Source of the DNA: Vitellaria paradoxa
Lineage: Eukaryota; Streptophyta; Magnoliopsida; Ericales; Sapotaceae
Length of the DNA: 64,000 nucleotides
Assembly (NCBI GenBank): GCA_019916065.1
Contig: CM034241.1
Location: 15,615,228 to 15,679,227 of the forward strand
Direction of reading: 5' to 3'
Shown here: piece after piece, positions 44,743 through 56,914 of the stretch
How the letters are laid out: every line of letters begins with the position of its first letter
Position numbering within the stretch: position 1 is the first letter of the stretch
The notes under the pieces: generated by a model
What the model was told of the DNA's origin: nothing
Seen by the model: only the letters and a program-made list of their open reading frames with translations
Databases searched by the model: none
Program-made: the position numbers and the translations under genes

Positions 44743-45534
44743 GCATGACAGCCATGAGACAATAGTTAGCCTATGTAAGGATGCATGTGGAAGTTTACAA
44801 GAACTCTTCCTTTCCTCAGGTGATAGAAATATTGAATCATGATAGATCCTGCTTTAGCAACAAGTTGAACATAAATGGCTTCCTGCCATGTGTGATACCT
44901 ATAAGCAAGTTGGGCACAAGTCTAACCAATGTTCAAAGATAATTAGGCAAGAATGGAGGCAAATTCCTAAGTCTCAAGAGGCCAGCTCAAAACAAACTGT
45001 CAAGGAAGTAGCAGAGTAGATTGCCAAGCTTAATTCAATGCCTAATTCAATTGATGAAGATATTGTGAATGCCATCAAAGTTAATGAGGATCCAAATGGA
45101 GTAGCTGAGTGCTCAAATGCCCCTCCAAAAGAAGTTACCACTAGCAACAAATTCGGCTGCCTCACTTACCAACTGAAGAGGGCCCTTTATCTATCTTTCC
45201 TTTGGCTATTCAAGCCCCTGAACTTAATTCTTCTGATCTTCAACTAATGCTCCAGCTGATGTTAACTCCTAGAAAGCTCAGCCCGTAGGGGATGGTAGTA
45301 TAATTGTTGGAAGAAAATTATTAAGCTCAACATGAACAGGTTTGTCCCTTAGCTCCCAATGATGTGCAAACAAAAGGCCAAAATGGAAACAAAGATCGCT
45401 CCCCATGCCATGAAGAATTGGAGTCTCATTTATCCAAAAGTCAAAAAAAGAAAAGAGAAAAACTCCTCTATGCTTTAGCTCACAAAAACAAGGCCGCCTA
45501 AGCCAAGTCCTTTCATTCCACTAAATTATCCAAA

Positions 45535-46300
45535 TGAACTTTCCAACATGGAATATAAGGGGCTTAAACCAGCCCATAAAGTAGGCCGAGGTTAGGAAAT
45601 TCCTTAAAGAATCCTCTCTTAGCTTGATTGCTCTTTTGGAAACCAAAGTAAAGGCCCATAATATTGTAAATACTTGTAAAGCTATCAGCCCCTTCATTTT
45701 GCTATTTTGGAAACCACACACATGATACATCTACTAGAATTATCCTAATATGGGACTCTATTGTTGTGAGCATTAAAATTATTAACTAGCTCCAACCAAG
45801 CCATATTTTGTCATGTCACACACCAACTCTTATTAATGGAATTTTTTGCTACATTTGTCTATACTTCCAATGACAAGGGAATTAGAGAATCTTTGTGGAA
45901 GGACCTATAAGCTAATCATGCACTGATTGATGATCATAAGCCATGGATTGTTTTAGGTGACTTCAATGTGGTCTGGAATGACAAGGAAAGAGTAGGGGCC
46001 AAGGAATTGACAAACAAGTGGTGCTTCAATTTAATGAGGGCATTGAAGCCATTGAGGTGACTAATTTGAAATACTTGGGTTGCCTTTACACTTGGAGCAA
46101 CAAAAAAGCTGCAAGCCTTAGAATCTATAGTAAACTAGACCGAGCTATGGTGAATGAAGGCTGGTTAAGTTCCTTTCCCCACTCCAAAGCATTTTTCTCT
46201 ACAGCAAGAATCTCTTATCATAGCCCAATTATTATCAGCATTTGGCCTAGCATTAAAGCTGGGATGAAACCTTTCAAGTTCTTCAACTTTTAGACAAAGC
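45535..46300 (+). pseudogene. LINE ORF2 endonuclease, broken
   Basis: Plus strand. It begins with an MTFQTWN-like start near 45535, then frame pieces with LIALLETKVKAHNIV (catalytic Glu), LGDFNVVW (Asp/Asn, about 45955-45976), YLGCLYTWSNKK, YSKLDRAMVN and ISYHSPIII (catalytic His). This is the order of an AP-type endonuclease that nicks the target DNA. Several stops lie between the pieces. Confidence 0.85.
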
Positions 46301-46414
46301 ATAAGGAATTCATAAGTCTAGTTTCTGATGAATGGTCCAAGCCTACCTCCGGCTCCGTAATGTCCATGCTTCTTTGCAAACTTAAGTCTCTTAAGCCAGC
46401 CCTCAAACCCTCCA

Positions 46415-48130
46415 ATGCAAAAGTTTTATGGAGATATCTCTAATAAGGTAGCTACCTTTAAACTCAAATTGGATGAGATCCAGAGTGAACTTCAAACTAA
46501 GCCTTCTCCAAGCCTCATTGAGGAAGAGAGCAAACCACTTGAAGAATACATCCAACTTACTCTAGCAGAGGAAGCTTTCTTTAAACAAAAGGCTAGAGAC
46601 AACATAATTAAAGTAGGAGACCAAAACACTTCCTACTTCTATAGGAAAGCCAAGGCTCACTGCTCAAGAAACAAGATTCTTACAATCTTGGATAGTAGTG
46701 GGGAAAGGCAAGAGGACTATGAGAAAGTCAAGGCCATATTTATTGATCATTACAAGCAACTCCTTGGATTCCTTTTCAACTATCCTCATGGAGCAAATCA
46801 ATATGTAAGTGAAACATGCAAGCCACGGCACCTTTGGATTTGATAAGTTTCGCTGATGCTGAGGTCACTAATGAGGAGATTGAAGCCACTCTCTTTTCTC
46901 TGCCTGATCACAAAGCCCGAGGGCTTGATGGTTACACCTCACGCTTCTTTAAAAAATCTTGGAGCATAGTAGGGAGACACTTCACTGAAGCAATCAAAGT
47001 CTTCTTTCGTACTGGTAAGCTCTTAAAATCCATAAATGCTACCATTATTGCACTAGTGCCTAAGGTCCCAAATCCAAGCATGGTCACTGATTACAAGCCA
47101 ATTTCTTGTTGCTCAACTATATACAATTGTATCTCAAAGATCATTGTTAATAGACTTAAGAGTATCATGCTATATGTTATCAGTCCCTTGCAAGTAGCTT
47201 TTGTGAAAGGAAGGTCCATCTCTGACCAAATTCTCTTTATGCACGAATTGGTAAAGAATTATCACAGAAGCAACCTATCCCTTAGGAGAGCACTGAAGAT
47301 TGATTTGGTTTCTGGGAATCTTCTACTTGACATATGAAATGCTCTCTAGCTCCCTGCTAAATTCTAGAAATGGATTGAAGCCTGCATCACATATCTTCAA
47401 TTCTCAATTTTCCAGAATGGTGCACTTGAAGGCTACTTCCCAGGTGCTAAAGGGCTCAAGCAAGGTGACCTTCTATCCCTATATTTATTTTTGCTAGCAA
47501 TGGAGTTCTTTACACGGCTCTTCAACAAACAAGTGGAGGATACTGGATTCCCTTATCATCCTAAATGCTTTGATCTGGCCATTACCCATATATGTTTTGC
47601 AGATGATCTGTTCACATTATATGCTCCAAAGGCTTCAACTTTTAACCTTATTCGAGGGGTTCTACAAGAATTCCATAAGTACTCTGGGCTTAAACCTAAT
47701 AAAAGGAAGAGTAAAGTCTATATTTCTAGAATCAACCTATAGGAAAAGCAAAACCTCTGTTCCATTCTCAAGTTTTAACTTGGAAAGCTACTAGTCAGAT
47801 ATCTAGGAGTTCCTTTTGTCTCCACTAAACTTAAGTCTGAGGACTGTAAGGAACTTATTGAGAAAATCACCAAAAAGGTGACAACCTGGACTTCCAAATG
47901 CCTTTTATATGCAAGTAGATTGGTGCTAATCAAATCCATTCTCTTCAGCATACAAATTTTCAGGAGCCATCACTTCATCCTCCCAAAGAAGGTATGCAAT
48001 TCCATTAAGCAAGTATTGAGGAGATTCTTATGGTCAAAAGCTGAACTGAAGAAATAGGGAAGCAAAGTTGCATGGCATAAGGTATGCTTACTAAAAAATG
48101 AAGGCAGCTTGGGAATTCAAAATATTCATA
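46415..48130 (+). pseudogene. LINE ORF2 reverse transcriptase, broken
   Basis: A linker at 46415-46843 has KARDNIIKVGDQNTSYFYRKAKAH. RT blocks follow: NEEIEATLFSLPDHKARGLDGYT, VPNPSMVTDYKPISCC, QVAFVKGRSISDQILFMHEL, then in other frames SLYLFLLAMEFFTRLFNKQV, CFADDLFTLYA (catalytic F-A-D-D, about 47595-47625) and LLVRYLGVPF. Stops and frame changes occur at about 46843, 47337, 47497 and 47742. In intact L1s this domain primes cDNA on nicked DNA. Confidence 0.88.
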
Positions 48131-49129
48131 AATAGAACAAGGCATCCATGCTAAGGCATCTATGGACTTTGTGCTCCAATATCTAATCCCCTTGGGTGGT
48201 ATGGTGGAAATCCAATCTCCTCAAAGGTAAATGCTTTTGGGAAATAAAGCCCCCATCAGATTGCTCTTGGAATTAGAAGAAACTCCTCTAATTAAGGAGG
48301 GATGGTACTAGCATATCCAAGTATAAAGTGGGCAATGGAAATACTATATCTCTTTGGTACTCAAATTGGCACCCTAAAGGCCCCTTAATTCCCAAATATG
48401 GCCAAAGAGTAGCATATGATGTTAGGTTGCCAAAGGATGTTAAAGTCTTTAGTGTAATCCAAAATAAGCAATGGAAGTGGCATTTTCGAAACACTTGGGA
48501 GCTCTGGGAGATTATCCTTGAAAGTCTTATGGACTATCAACCGAATCTAACCATGGAAGTTGAATTCATTTGGTTGGTTTCGAGAACAAAAAGCTTCAAT
48601 GCAGCAGCTACATGGGAAAGCCATTCGGGAACATGCTCCAAAGGTACATTGGCGTACTCTTCTATGGTTCTCCAATCACATCCCTCGGCACAATTTCATA
48701 TTATGGTTTACCATAAAAGAAAAGCTTAGTACCAAGGATAAACTTGTAGCATAGGGTATGAATGTGGACCCACTTCGCTCTCTATATGGGCAAAGTAATG
48801 AAACTATGGACCACCTATTCTTCCTTTGTCCATTTTTAGCCGGGGTAAGGAAACTTATCCTACAAAAATGCCTTGTCATCAAATCGGTCTAGTTGTGGAA
48901 GAAGAAAGTTGAATGGGCTATAGGGAAATTTAGTGGGAATAGCCTGTACAAAAGAACTTGCAAACTTGCTTGGGCGGCTATAGTGTATCACATTTGGAAG
49001 AAAATGAATGCTAGAGCTTTTAAAGGCCTTTCATCGTCAATCCCCAATGTCATCAAGGATATTATGCATGAAGTAAAAATCAGATGCTCTCATTTCCCTA
49101 CATCTAATGTAAATATGGACTTTTTGTAA
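48131..49129 (+). pseudogene. LINE ORF2 C-terminal region (zf-RVT-like), broken
   Basis: Frame pieces with GNGNTISLWYSNWHPKGPL, then FGWFREQKASMQQLH, HWRTLLWFSNHIPRHNFILW and ETMDHLFFLCPF give the zf-RVT pattern (W...P....F.W......L.T...H.F..C) of plant LINE ORF2 ends. WAAIVYHIWKKMNARAFKG follows at 48970-49020. The final stop is TAA at 49127-49129, about 110 bp before the poly-A. Confidence 0.85.
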
Positions 49130-49247
49130 TAGTTAGGAGATTCTCTTTGCAATACTTTGATTTGTAATAAGGGGGTATACTCCCAAGAAGTTGTAAATAT
49201 TAATTTCTCCCATTAATCCAAACTATACTTAATTACCCAAAAAAAAA
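49130..49247 (+). other. LINE 3' untranslated region and poly-A
   Basis: About 110 bp of 3' untranslated sequence ends in a run of nine A (49239-49247), then the target duplication copy starts at 49248. Confidence 0.85.
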
Positions 49248-52200
49248 AGCTATTTTACATTACAATACTGTGGTTAGAATTCAGGGTGAGGCCAGAGTAG
49301 TTTTGCCTTCTCCATTACTTGACGCTAGATACGTTGGGAAGTTTTCTGACTTGTTAGATAGTTTAAGGTTGAATGAGAAGGACTTCAAACATTTTCTTCC
49401 TACAGTTGTTTGTGAATATAAAGATGTATTTTTCGAGGAATTATATGAGTTACCCCCTCAAAGGAAGACTGATTTTTACTTGGATCTTGTGCCAGAAGTT
49501 TTTCATATTTTTGTGGCACTGGTGGAGTTAATAGAGTTAAAAATTCAGTTTAATGATTTTTATGCCCAAAGCTTTATTCAACGTAATATGCTACTATAGG
49601 GATTATTGGTCATTTTGGCAAAGAAGAAAGATAATACTTTGAGACTTTGTATTGACTATCGATTATTGAATTCGATGACTGTTAAGAGCAAGCATTTGTT
49701 ACCAAGAATAAATGATTTGTTTGACCAGTTACAAGGTTTAGCGTGCTTTTTTAAGATTGATCGTTATTCAAGTTATCCCCAGTTGTAGATTCAAGAGGAG
49801 AATATTCCCAAGACTATGTTTCATACCCGATATGGTCATTTTGAGTTTGTTGTTATGCCATTCTGGTTGACGAATGCTCTAGCATTATTTATGGACTTAA
49901 TGAATAGGATTTTCTGACTTTACTTGGATTGGTTTGTGGTGGTGTTCATTGATGATATTTTGATTTATTCTCGTGACGAGTATGAGCACGAGTAGCATTT
50001 GAGGGAGTTTTGTAGGCACTTCAAGATGAGAAGTTGTATGCTAAGGTTAATAAGTGTGAATTTTGGTTGTCTAAGGTAAAGTTTTTGGGTCATGTGGTTT
50101 CTGGTCAAGGCATTACAGTAGATCTTTTTGTGGTTTTAGTTGTGTTAGATTGGGTGTGATCGAGGTCTCTTTTTAAGATCTATAGTTTCTTGGATTTAAC
50201 TGGTTATTGCTGTCATTTTATTCAAGATTTTTCTTGATTAGTGGGTCTATTGACTCAGTTGACTTGGAAGGGAGTTAAATTTGATTGGGATGATGCCTAT
50301 GAGAATGCTTTCAATGAGTTGAAGCATAGATTAATTGAGGCTCCTATATTAATAATACCTGAATATGGAATGGGTTATTATGTGTATTGTGATACTTCAC
50401 ATGAAGGTTTGGGATGTATTTTGATATAGAATGATCAAGCGGTGATGTATGGGTCAAGCTAGTTGAAGCTACATGAGAAGAATTACCCTATGCATGATTT
50501 AAAGTTAGCCGTGGTAGTTTTTGCTTTAAAGTCTTAGTGGTATTATTTGTATAGTGAGAGATTCAATGTGTATTCAGATCACAAGAGTTTGAAGTATTTG
50601 GTTACTTAGTGTGATTTGAATATGAGGCAGAGGAGGGGGATGGAATACTTAGAGGATTATGATTTTGATCTTTAGTATCATCCTAGGAACACCAATATAG
50701 TGGCCAATGCTTTGAGCAGGAACTCATGGAGTTTGGTGTTTGTGATGGTTCGTTCCTAGTGGCGTCTTCGGGAAGATGTTGGTGATTTTAAATTTTGATA
50801 GAATGATGACGAGGAGGATTGCATGACCTATTCCAATTTGAATTATTTACAAGTAGTGCCTATGTTGTTGACATAGGCTATAGAGGCTTAGCTAAATAAT
50901 CAGTATTGTTAGAATATGCGGTATCATTTGTCATCTGGACAAGAAGCTAAAGATTAGATTCTATCTGCAGAAGGATGTTTGACGTTTAAAGATAAGATTA
51001 TGCCTGATATGGATAGACTTCTTGAAGAGGTACTCTGAGAGTTTCATCATTCAAGATTTGTAGTACATCCTAATCGTACTAAAAGGTATAAAGATTTGGG
51101 ACGTCAGTACTGGTAGAGTGGCATAAAGCGCGATGTGATGGAGTTTGTGTCTCGTTGCCAAACTTGTTAGTAGGTAAAGACCAATCAGCAAAGACTAGCT
51201 GAATTGTTGTAGCCATTGCTAGTGGGACAATGGAAGTGGGATCATATAACCATAGATTTTATTACAGGTTTACTAAGGACTCATAGGAGGCATAGTGCCA
51301 TTTGGGTGGTTATGGACCGGTTAACTAAAATCAGCTCATTTTCTACTTGTTTAGAATAAGGATTCTATGGAGGAACGGTGTCAGCTCTATATTCGTGAGC
51401 AATATATTCGTGAAATTATTCGCTTGTATAGTACACCTTTATCAATTGTGTCAGACCGAGACCAAATGTTCACCACATAGTTTTGGCAGAGTTTAGAAGA
51501 GGCACTGGAGACTCAATTGTATTTTAGTACATTTTTTCATCTGTGGACAAACAAGCAGTTAGAGTAGACTATTCAAATTTTAGAGGATATGCTCAGGTCC
51601 TGTGTGTTGACCTTGGGAGGAAATTGAGAGAGCCATTTGCCATTGATTGAATTTATATATAATAATAGTTACCAGGTGAGTATTGGTATGGCTCCGTATG
51701 AGATTTTGAATGGACGACTTTGCAGATCTCCTTTATGTTGGGCTGAAGCTGGAGAACTTAGTGGTTGGTCCTGATTTGGTGAGATAAGCATCAGAAAAGA
51801 TTAAAGTGATCTGATAGAGACTTTTGACGACTCAAAGTAGACAAAAGAATTATGCTAATAAGTGGAGAGGGCCATTGGAGTTTCAGGTCAGTGATTTTGT
51901 ATTTTTGAAAGTGTCATCGAGATAGGGTATTATTTGGTTTAGGAAACGTAGGAAGCTTTTACTGAGGAATATAAAACCCTTTGGGATTATTAGGAGAATT
52001 AATGAGATGGCATACAGATTAACACTTCCTCCACAGTTAGTTAGGGTTTACAAAGTGTTCCACGTATTAATGCTTTAGAAATATATACTAAATCCTTCTC
52101 ATGTGATTAATTTGAAAGAATTGGATATTAAGGAGGATGTTACTTTTGAGAATTTTCCAGTTCGAACTGGGGGACAAATATGAGTAGGTTTTATGTGGCA

Positions 52201-52340
52201 AAACCATTCCCTTGGTTTGTGTGTTGTGGCGACATTGTAGAGTTAAGGAATCCACTTGGGAACGTAAGTTGGTGATGTAGTTAAAGTATCCATCCCTATT
52301 TTTTGATTAAGGTATGTTATGTAAATTTTGAGGATGAAAT
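49248..52340 (+). pseudogene. Chromovirus-type pol (RT, RNase H, integrase), broken
   Basis: Plus strand, continuing the gypsy frame after the [76 protein letters not shown] (catalytic F-I-D-D). RNase H: FDWDDAYENAFNELKHRL, GYYVYCDTSHEGLG, VYSDHKSLKYL, NTNIVANALSR. Integrase: HHSRFVVHPNRT (zinc-finger His), [29 protein letters not shown] (catalytic Asp), [12 protein letters not shown]. Tail: YRLTLPPQLVRVYKVFHV and a chromodomain-like LWRHCRVKESTWER. Stops are frequent. Confidence 0.87.
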
Positions 52341-52345
52341 TTTTA

Positions 52346-52358
52346 CAAGAGGAAAGAA
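52346..52358 (+). promoter_or_regulatory. Polypurine tract of the chromovirus-type element
   Basis: ACAAGAGGAAAGAA precedes TGTAGCACCC. A purine-rich tract immediately before a TG-starting LTR is the primer site for plus-strand synthesis. Confidence 0.65.
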
Positions 52359-54300
52359 TGTAGCACCCAGTATTTTATTTTGGCTAATTGTTTGAGATTT
52401 TGAGCCAATAAAATATTTGGATTCGAGGTTGGGTCTAGATAATTGAGTTTATTTTATTTTTTTAGGTTGGGTTTGGCTCAGAGTTATATTAGGTTGGATA
52501 ACTGGGCTAAAGGGCCCAACCTTTTTTCTTTCTTTTCTTTTTTTTTTTTTTTCTTATTTTCTTTTCTTCTATTTTTTTTTTAATTTCCTTCAACCTTTCC
52601 AGAAGATAGCCGCAGGAGAGAGAGAAGAGGGAGGAAAGAGAAAGAGATGAGAGAAAGTTAAGTTTAAAGAGGGAAACTAATAAATCGAGATAGTGTTTGA
52701 CACTATGAACGTTGTAGTGGTGTTCGTTTTCTGTGATTTTGCTCGAGGTGGAAGAAATTGAAGTTTAAAGTTTGGGAGCCAAAACCCAAATATTCTTATT
52801 TTTTTTCTTTTCAGATTTGAGGTAGGTAGGACTTAGATTTGTGTTTTACTTGTTGTTAGGAAGGTTTTGACATATTATTTGTTGTTTATTATTAAGTTTT
52901 GGAGATTTAAGTATATGTGTATATAGATGTGTATATACATGCATATATATATGCTTGATTGTAGAACTTTCATATATATATATATATATATATATCTATA
53001 GAAATATATGAGTTAGGGTCGACCCTGCTAGAAAAGGAGTTGATACTTTTTGGCAAAGAACACCCCAATATTTAGAACGTGAAAGGATTGGGGTCAACCC
53101 TCTATGAAAAAAAAAAGATTATCCATAACAAAATTACTTTTTAATGTTTACTGAGGTAAAAAATTATGTGAATTATATGAAATTAAATTTATGCTTGAAT
53201 ATAGTATGCTTTATTTTGTGTTAAGAATTATGAAAGAGAATCATTATGTATGGTTGAGCATATCATATGCATTGAGTTGGGGTGGTTTTGTCTGGTTATG
53301 AATTGAGTTTGTTGAATGGTCAAGAGTGCCATCTTGATATTATTGAAGTGCTGAGGCACGGGTCATGTCTATGGACGAGATCTATGATTTTGATAAAAAT
53401 GATAAATTGAGTTTTTGAAATTAACGGATGATCCCTAGTCAATATATATGACTAGAGCTTAGTCATTTGGAGTTGGGACATTATTTATAAGATATGATTA
53501 TGAGATTTTTTTTTTCAGATTGCAGTTGGACTCTACTTGAGATAAGCAGATGCCGACTAAGAGTGTAAAACAGTTCCCTAATGGAAGGGTCAGGAGGTGT
53601 AACACGATTCCTTTGAGTTTTACACCAATAGGGGTGTAACACAATTCTCCGCTTATGATTATATGCTGAGTTTATTGTTTATCATGAGTGTTAGACGGTG
53701 CAATTGGTGGTCCTACGTGCTTTGCTAAATGTCACCCATCCTAGGACAAGGTTGGGAGTAGATGGAGATTAGAGAATGCATTGGCCATTACATTGCTTCA
53801 CACTTGCATTGTTATATTATATTTTGTGGATATTATTGTAAGTTATATTATATATTGGATTATTGTTCACTCATGCATACGTGCACGTCCTTTCTACTTG
53901 GCAAGTTTGCTCATCCCATCCATATCTCAGGTGATTGGGCGAGGCCAGAGAGTTGCCACTTAGTGCTAAGTTGAGACCAATGGATTAGACTTAGTTCTAG
54001 ATTTTATCTTATCCTTTAAACAATTGTATTCTTATTTGTGACCCAGGTTGTGGGTCCCAAACTTATTAATATTTGAAGATTGTATTGTAATATTAATTAT
54101 TGGGCTACGTTAGACTTGGATTGGGTCACCGGGGTATGACGTTAGCTTTTATTAGTATGATGCTATTTTCTTATTATTTTTATATGGGAATGAGGGATGA
54201 TGTTAGATGATCTGATTTTATTATTATAAATCATGACTTGACTTTAGAATAGGTTTTGTTTGTTTTAATTAGTTCTCATATTCTCATACACTCCGTTCCA
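52359..54300 (+). repeat. 3' LTR of the chromovirus-type element (right end approximate)
   Basis: Starts TGTAGCACCCAGTATTTT right after the PPT. 52690-53325 matches the fragment at 39530-40240. It contains a (TA)n tract at 52974-52996 and a 'gtgtaacacgattc' / 'ggtgtaacacaattc' pair near 53615 and 53635. A poly-T/pyrimidine-rich tract (52523-52580) lies near its start. The right end is not fixed by a second copy; about 54300 is an estimate. No gene was seen within it. Confidence 0.65.
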
Positions 54301-54640
54301 GGCAATTAAGTTAGGGGCATATTAAACACCAACTTTTGATATTTTTTAAACTTTTTCGAAACTTTAAACGCCCCAAAGATATGGATAACATGGTATAAAA
54401 AAGGTTAGATCAAGCCAGTTACACATCTGAATTCTTATTAGAGTACATTAACTTGTTAGTTGGGTTCTTCTAATCATTTATGTGATAGTTTGTAATTTTT
54501 AGGGTATTATTAATTATTTCTTATTTTTAAAATTCACCTAATGATATTAAATGTTTTAACAATTAATAGAGCAATTGTAAATGCAATTTTTTTTCGAATA
54601 TATTAATTTAACTTGTTGGTTAGTGGTTATATTTATTTAT
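54301..54640. other. No recognised gene
   Basis: A/T-rich sequence between the gypsy LTR and the TIR element. Nothing nameable. Confidence 0.4.
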
Positions 54641-55701
54641 AGGGTTAATTACGCTCACACCCTTCAACTAAGTCTTATTTTCAATTTATCCATTTATCTA
54701 TTAACACTAACACTTTAACCCCATCACCTATTTAAAAAAGGTTTCATTTGAAAACTGTTAAAAAAATTAGATGAAATAAGGTCATCAGTCAACGCTTTTT
54801 ATAATACAATTTTACTAAGACTTAAATACCCTCGTATACAAGAAAAAACAAATAAAATAATACATATATACATAATCGTACACATATAAATTTTATTCTT
54901 CTCTTACTATATTTATCCATTTAAAAATTAATTTATAATAAATGTTATAAAAGAATATTGTATTTATTAAAATAAAAATTCACCTTTAATAAATTATAAT
55001 TTATTAATAGAGTGATTTAATATCTTTTAACTAATCGAACTTAATTACTACTAATAACACATAATGATTTACTATTAAAATTAAATTAGTTATTACTAAG
55101 AAATTTTATTATATAAATAAATAATATTTCATTATTAATATTCCTTCAAGTTAAAACAAATTACCATTAAATTAATAATTTGGCAATTTTTTTTATCAAA
55201 TGTCACTAGCCAAAATATAATTACAAAAATAAGGATGATTACTATTGGTGTTGTTTCAGTCAAGGATTGTATACTTAGAACACAAACTAGTCATGTAATG
55301 AGATTCTTGTGTATATATATATATTTATAATAAAATAAATCATTCTAATAATAAATTATTATTTATTAAAGTTTAATTTTCATTTTAATAAATTCAATTA
55401 TTCTTTTACAACATTTTTATAAATTGATTTTTAAATAGATAAAAAGAGTAAGAGAATAATAAAATGTATATGTATATATGTATTATTTTATTTATTTTTC
55501 TTGTATTTGAGGATATTTTGGTCATAGTAGAGTTGTATTATAAAAAGGATTGATTATTGACCTTATTCTATCTAATGTTTTTAATGGTTTTCAAAAGGAG
55601 TCCTTTTAAATAAATATGGGGTGAAAGTGTTAGGGTTAATAGACAAAGGAGATAAACTAAAAATCATGTATAGTTGAAGGGATGTTAGTGTGATTAACTC
55701 T
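54641..55701. mobile_element. Long-TIR non-autonomous DNA element
   Basis: Inverted termini of about 250 bp: left AGGGTTAATTACGCTCACACC ('cttcaacta', 'ttattttcaatttatccatt'), right end with 'tagttgaagggatgttagtgtgattaactct'. Inner parts also pair ('cattataaaaaggattgattattgacc' against 'ggtcatcagtcaacgctttttataat'). The interior is A/T-rich and has no ORF. A half copy lies at 6838-7033. The target duplication was not resolved. Confidence 0.72.
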
Positions 55702-55783
55702 AAATTAAATTCAAGTCCATAAAGAGCCTTCTCAAGAAGGTTAGTTGGTAGAAATTATATCGTTTAAATTTAAATAATATCAA

Positions 55784-56877
55784 GGATAAAGTACAAAAAT
55801 TACCCCTACACTTTATCCTGGGCCTCACTTTGGTCCCACTAGTTTCAATTGTGACAGTCAAATCCTCACACTTCTAGTCATGTAGTAATGTAGTCCTTCC
55901 GTCCGCTGCCCATTAATTGTAACTGTTAGGGCAAGGGTAGAACTGTCATTTCCTCATAGATATAGGGTTTGAGGGAAATAGTGTGGTTGCTGAGAAACTA
56001 TGAGGTTGTTGGCTAGCTACTATGGCATCACTAGTGCCAGACCCGAAAGTTGGACTGGTTACTTGAGCAAGGGTTGTCGAAGTCGCCAAAATTATAGAAA
56101 AAAATAGGAGGGACAAGGCCAAAGCTTTGGAGGCTGACTAAAGGGTTTTTTGGGACCAAATCCACTTAGGAATTCACCGAAATAATGCCGATAGCTTAGA
56201 GATTATTTCCCAATGTCAATTGAACAAAAATAAAGAGCATCTCTTTGACCTTAGCATAAATCATTAAAGAAATTTGATTAAAATCAGCAAAATGAGAAGG
56301 AATTTCATCTTGATTCAAATAGGCATGAACCAATCTAGGAGGAACCTTAATTTCCTTACTACCAATGTGAATGGAGTTAGGGTTCACTTGAGTTGTAATG
56401 GGAGAAAAAGGGGTAGCCAAACCAATATTCATATAAGAGGCTGCCAAATTCACTATGGGATGATAGCAAATGACCAAAACATGGCCAGAAGTTGCATTTA
56501 CGTCACCTAGAATGTTGGGCGGCTGATCTAGGAGTTCTTCAACATCCATGGTGGTTGCTAGGTCACCGAGAAATCAAACCTAACCACCTCAGATTGACGG
56601 GGAGAGGTCGATGCATGTGGGGTCCGATGGCATCACTGGATGGCACTGAAAAAGTTGTTGAAAAGTGAAGAACAGTGAGAAAAAGTTATAGAGAAAATTA
56701 TTTTTAAAGAAATGATGGTTTTATCCTCGCCCTGATGGTTATAATTAACGAACAGCATACAAAAAAACTACATTGCTGCTTAATTGAAAGTACAAAAATT
56801 TGACTGTCACAACTGAAATTAATGGGACCAAAGTGAGATCGAGGGTAAAATATAGAGATGGTTTTTGTACTTTACCC
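55784..56877. mobile_element. Mutator-like element (family A, copy 2), perfect 9-bp TSD
   Basis: TIRs of about 190 bp: left GGATAAAGTACAAAAATTACC, right end 'gtttttgtactttaccc'. Inner blocks 'actttggtccca' and 'gacagtcaaat' occur inverted on both sides, and both TIRs resemble those of the element at 4416-5767. Flanks are taatatcaa at 55775-55783 and 56878-56886, identical, the 9 bp expected for MULEs. The interior 55960-56700 is unrelated to the other copy and carries an ORF. It is non-autonomous, and the interior may be captured host sequence. Confidence 0.88.
56196..56549 (-). CDS. 117-codon ORF of unknown origin inside the MULE (possible captured gene fragment)
   Basis: Minus strand, ATG 56549 to a stop at 56196. 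It begins MDVEELLDQPPNILGDVN and includes a mid segment with NPNSIHIGSKEIKVPPRLV and a C-terminal part with IPSHFADFNQISLMIYAK. No membrane helix, no transposase signature and no family I recognise. Codon composition is less A/T-biased than the surrounding DNA. It lies wholly between the TIRs, so it either was captured with the MULE (as in Pack-MULEs) or is chance. Expression is unknown. Confidence 0.35.
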   Translation of the reverse strand: MDVEELLDQPPNILGDVNATSGHVLVICYHPIVNLAASYMNIGLATPFSPITTQVNPNSIHIGSKEIKVPPRLVHAYLNQDEIPSHFADFNQISLMIYAKVKEMLFIFVQLTLGNNL

Positions 56878-56914
56878 TAATATCAAATAAATTTCTACTT
56901 TTTGGCACTTCGCA

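Larger units (their letters stand above)
41054..45250 (+). pseudogene. LINE ORF1 (split by the MULE-like element)
   Basis: The first part runs from about 41054 to 42482. The DUF4283-type segment at 42190-42480 reads YVLKPGIFIFNFQDEDT, ILETGPWSYYDKPLILKPW, KIPIWVRLPHLKLHLWS and ASQIDHPMFTDHMT. It is cut at 42482 and resumes at 44743 with the zinc knuckle CDTYKQVGHKSNQC, in which the second Cys is Tyr. Further ORF1 tail reaches about 45250. Intact ORF1 proteins bind RNA; this copy has several stops. Confidence 0.8.
40988..49247 (+). mobile_element. L1-type LINE, near full-length, inserted in the gypsy element
   Basis: 13-bp target duplications AGCTATTTTACAT flank it, and a short poly-A (49239-49247) ends it. 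After removing the nested element at 42483-44742 (plus its 9-bp duplication) the LINE is about 6.0 kb, the length of full plant L1s. A 5' leader (from 40988) is followed by ORF1 with a DUF4283-like domain and zinc knuckle, and ORF2 with endonuclease, reverse transcriptase and a C-terminal zinc-finger-like part. Stops and frameshifts are scattered through both ORFs. Confidence 0.92.
39530..54300 (+). mobile_element. Ty3/gypsy chromovirus-type retrotransposon, decayed, split by a LINE
   Basis: Parts in plus-strand order: LTR fragment (39530-40240), end of gag with zinc knuckle and protease (40241-40974), a LINE insertion (40988-49247), reverse transcriptase, RNase H, integrase with chromodomain-like tail (49248-52340), PPT and 3' LTR from 52359. 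The joined coding sequence has many stops. The order and the C-terminal chromodomain-like region fit chromoviruses such as Tekay/Del, but the clade is inferred. The 5' LTR lacks its first part, so no TSD can be checked. The right end near 54300 is approximate. Confidence 0.85.

Noticed and set aside
54632..55710. 9-bp TSD for the TIR element at 54641-55701
   Set aside because: The flanks tttatttat and aaattaaat do not match; the duplication remains unresolved.
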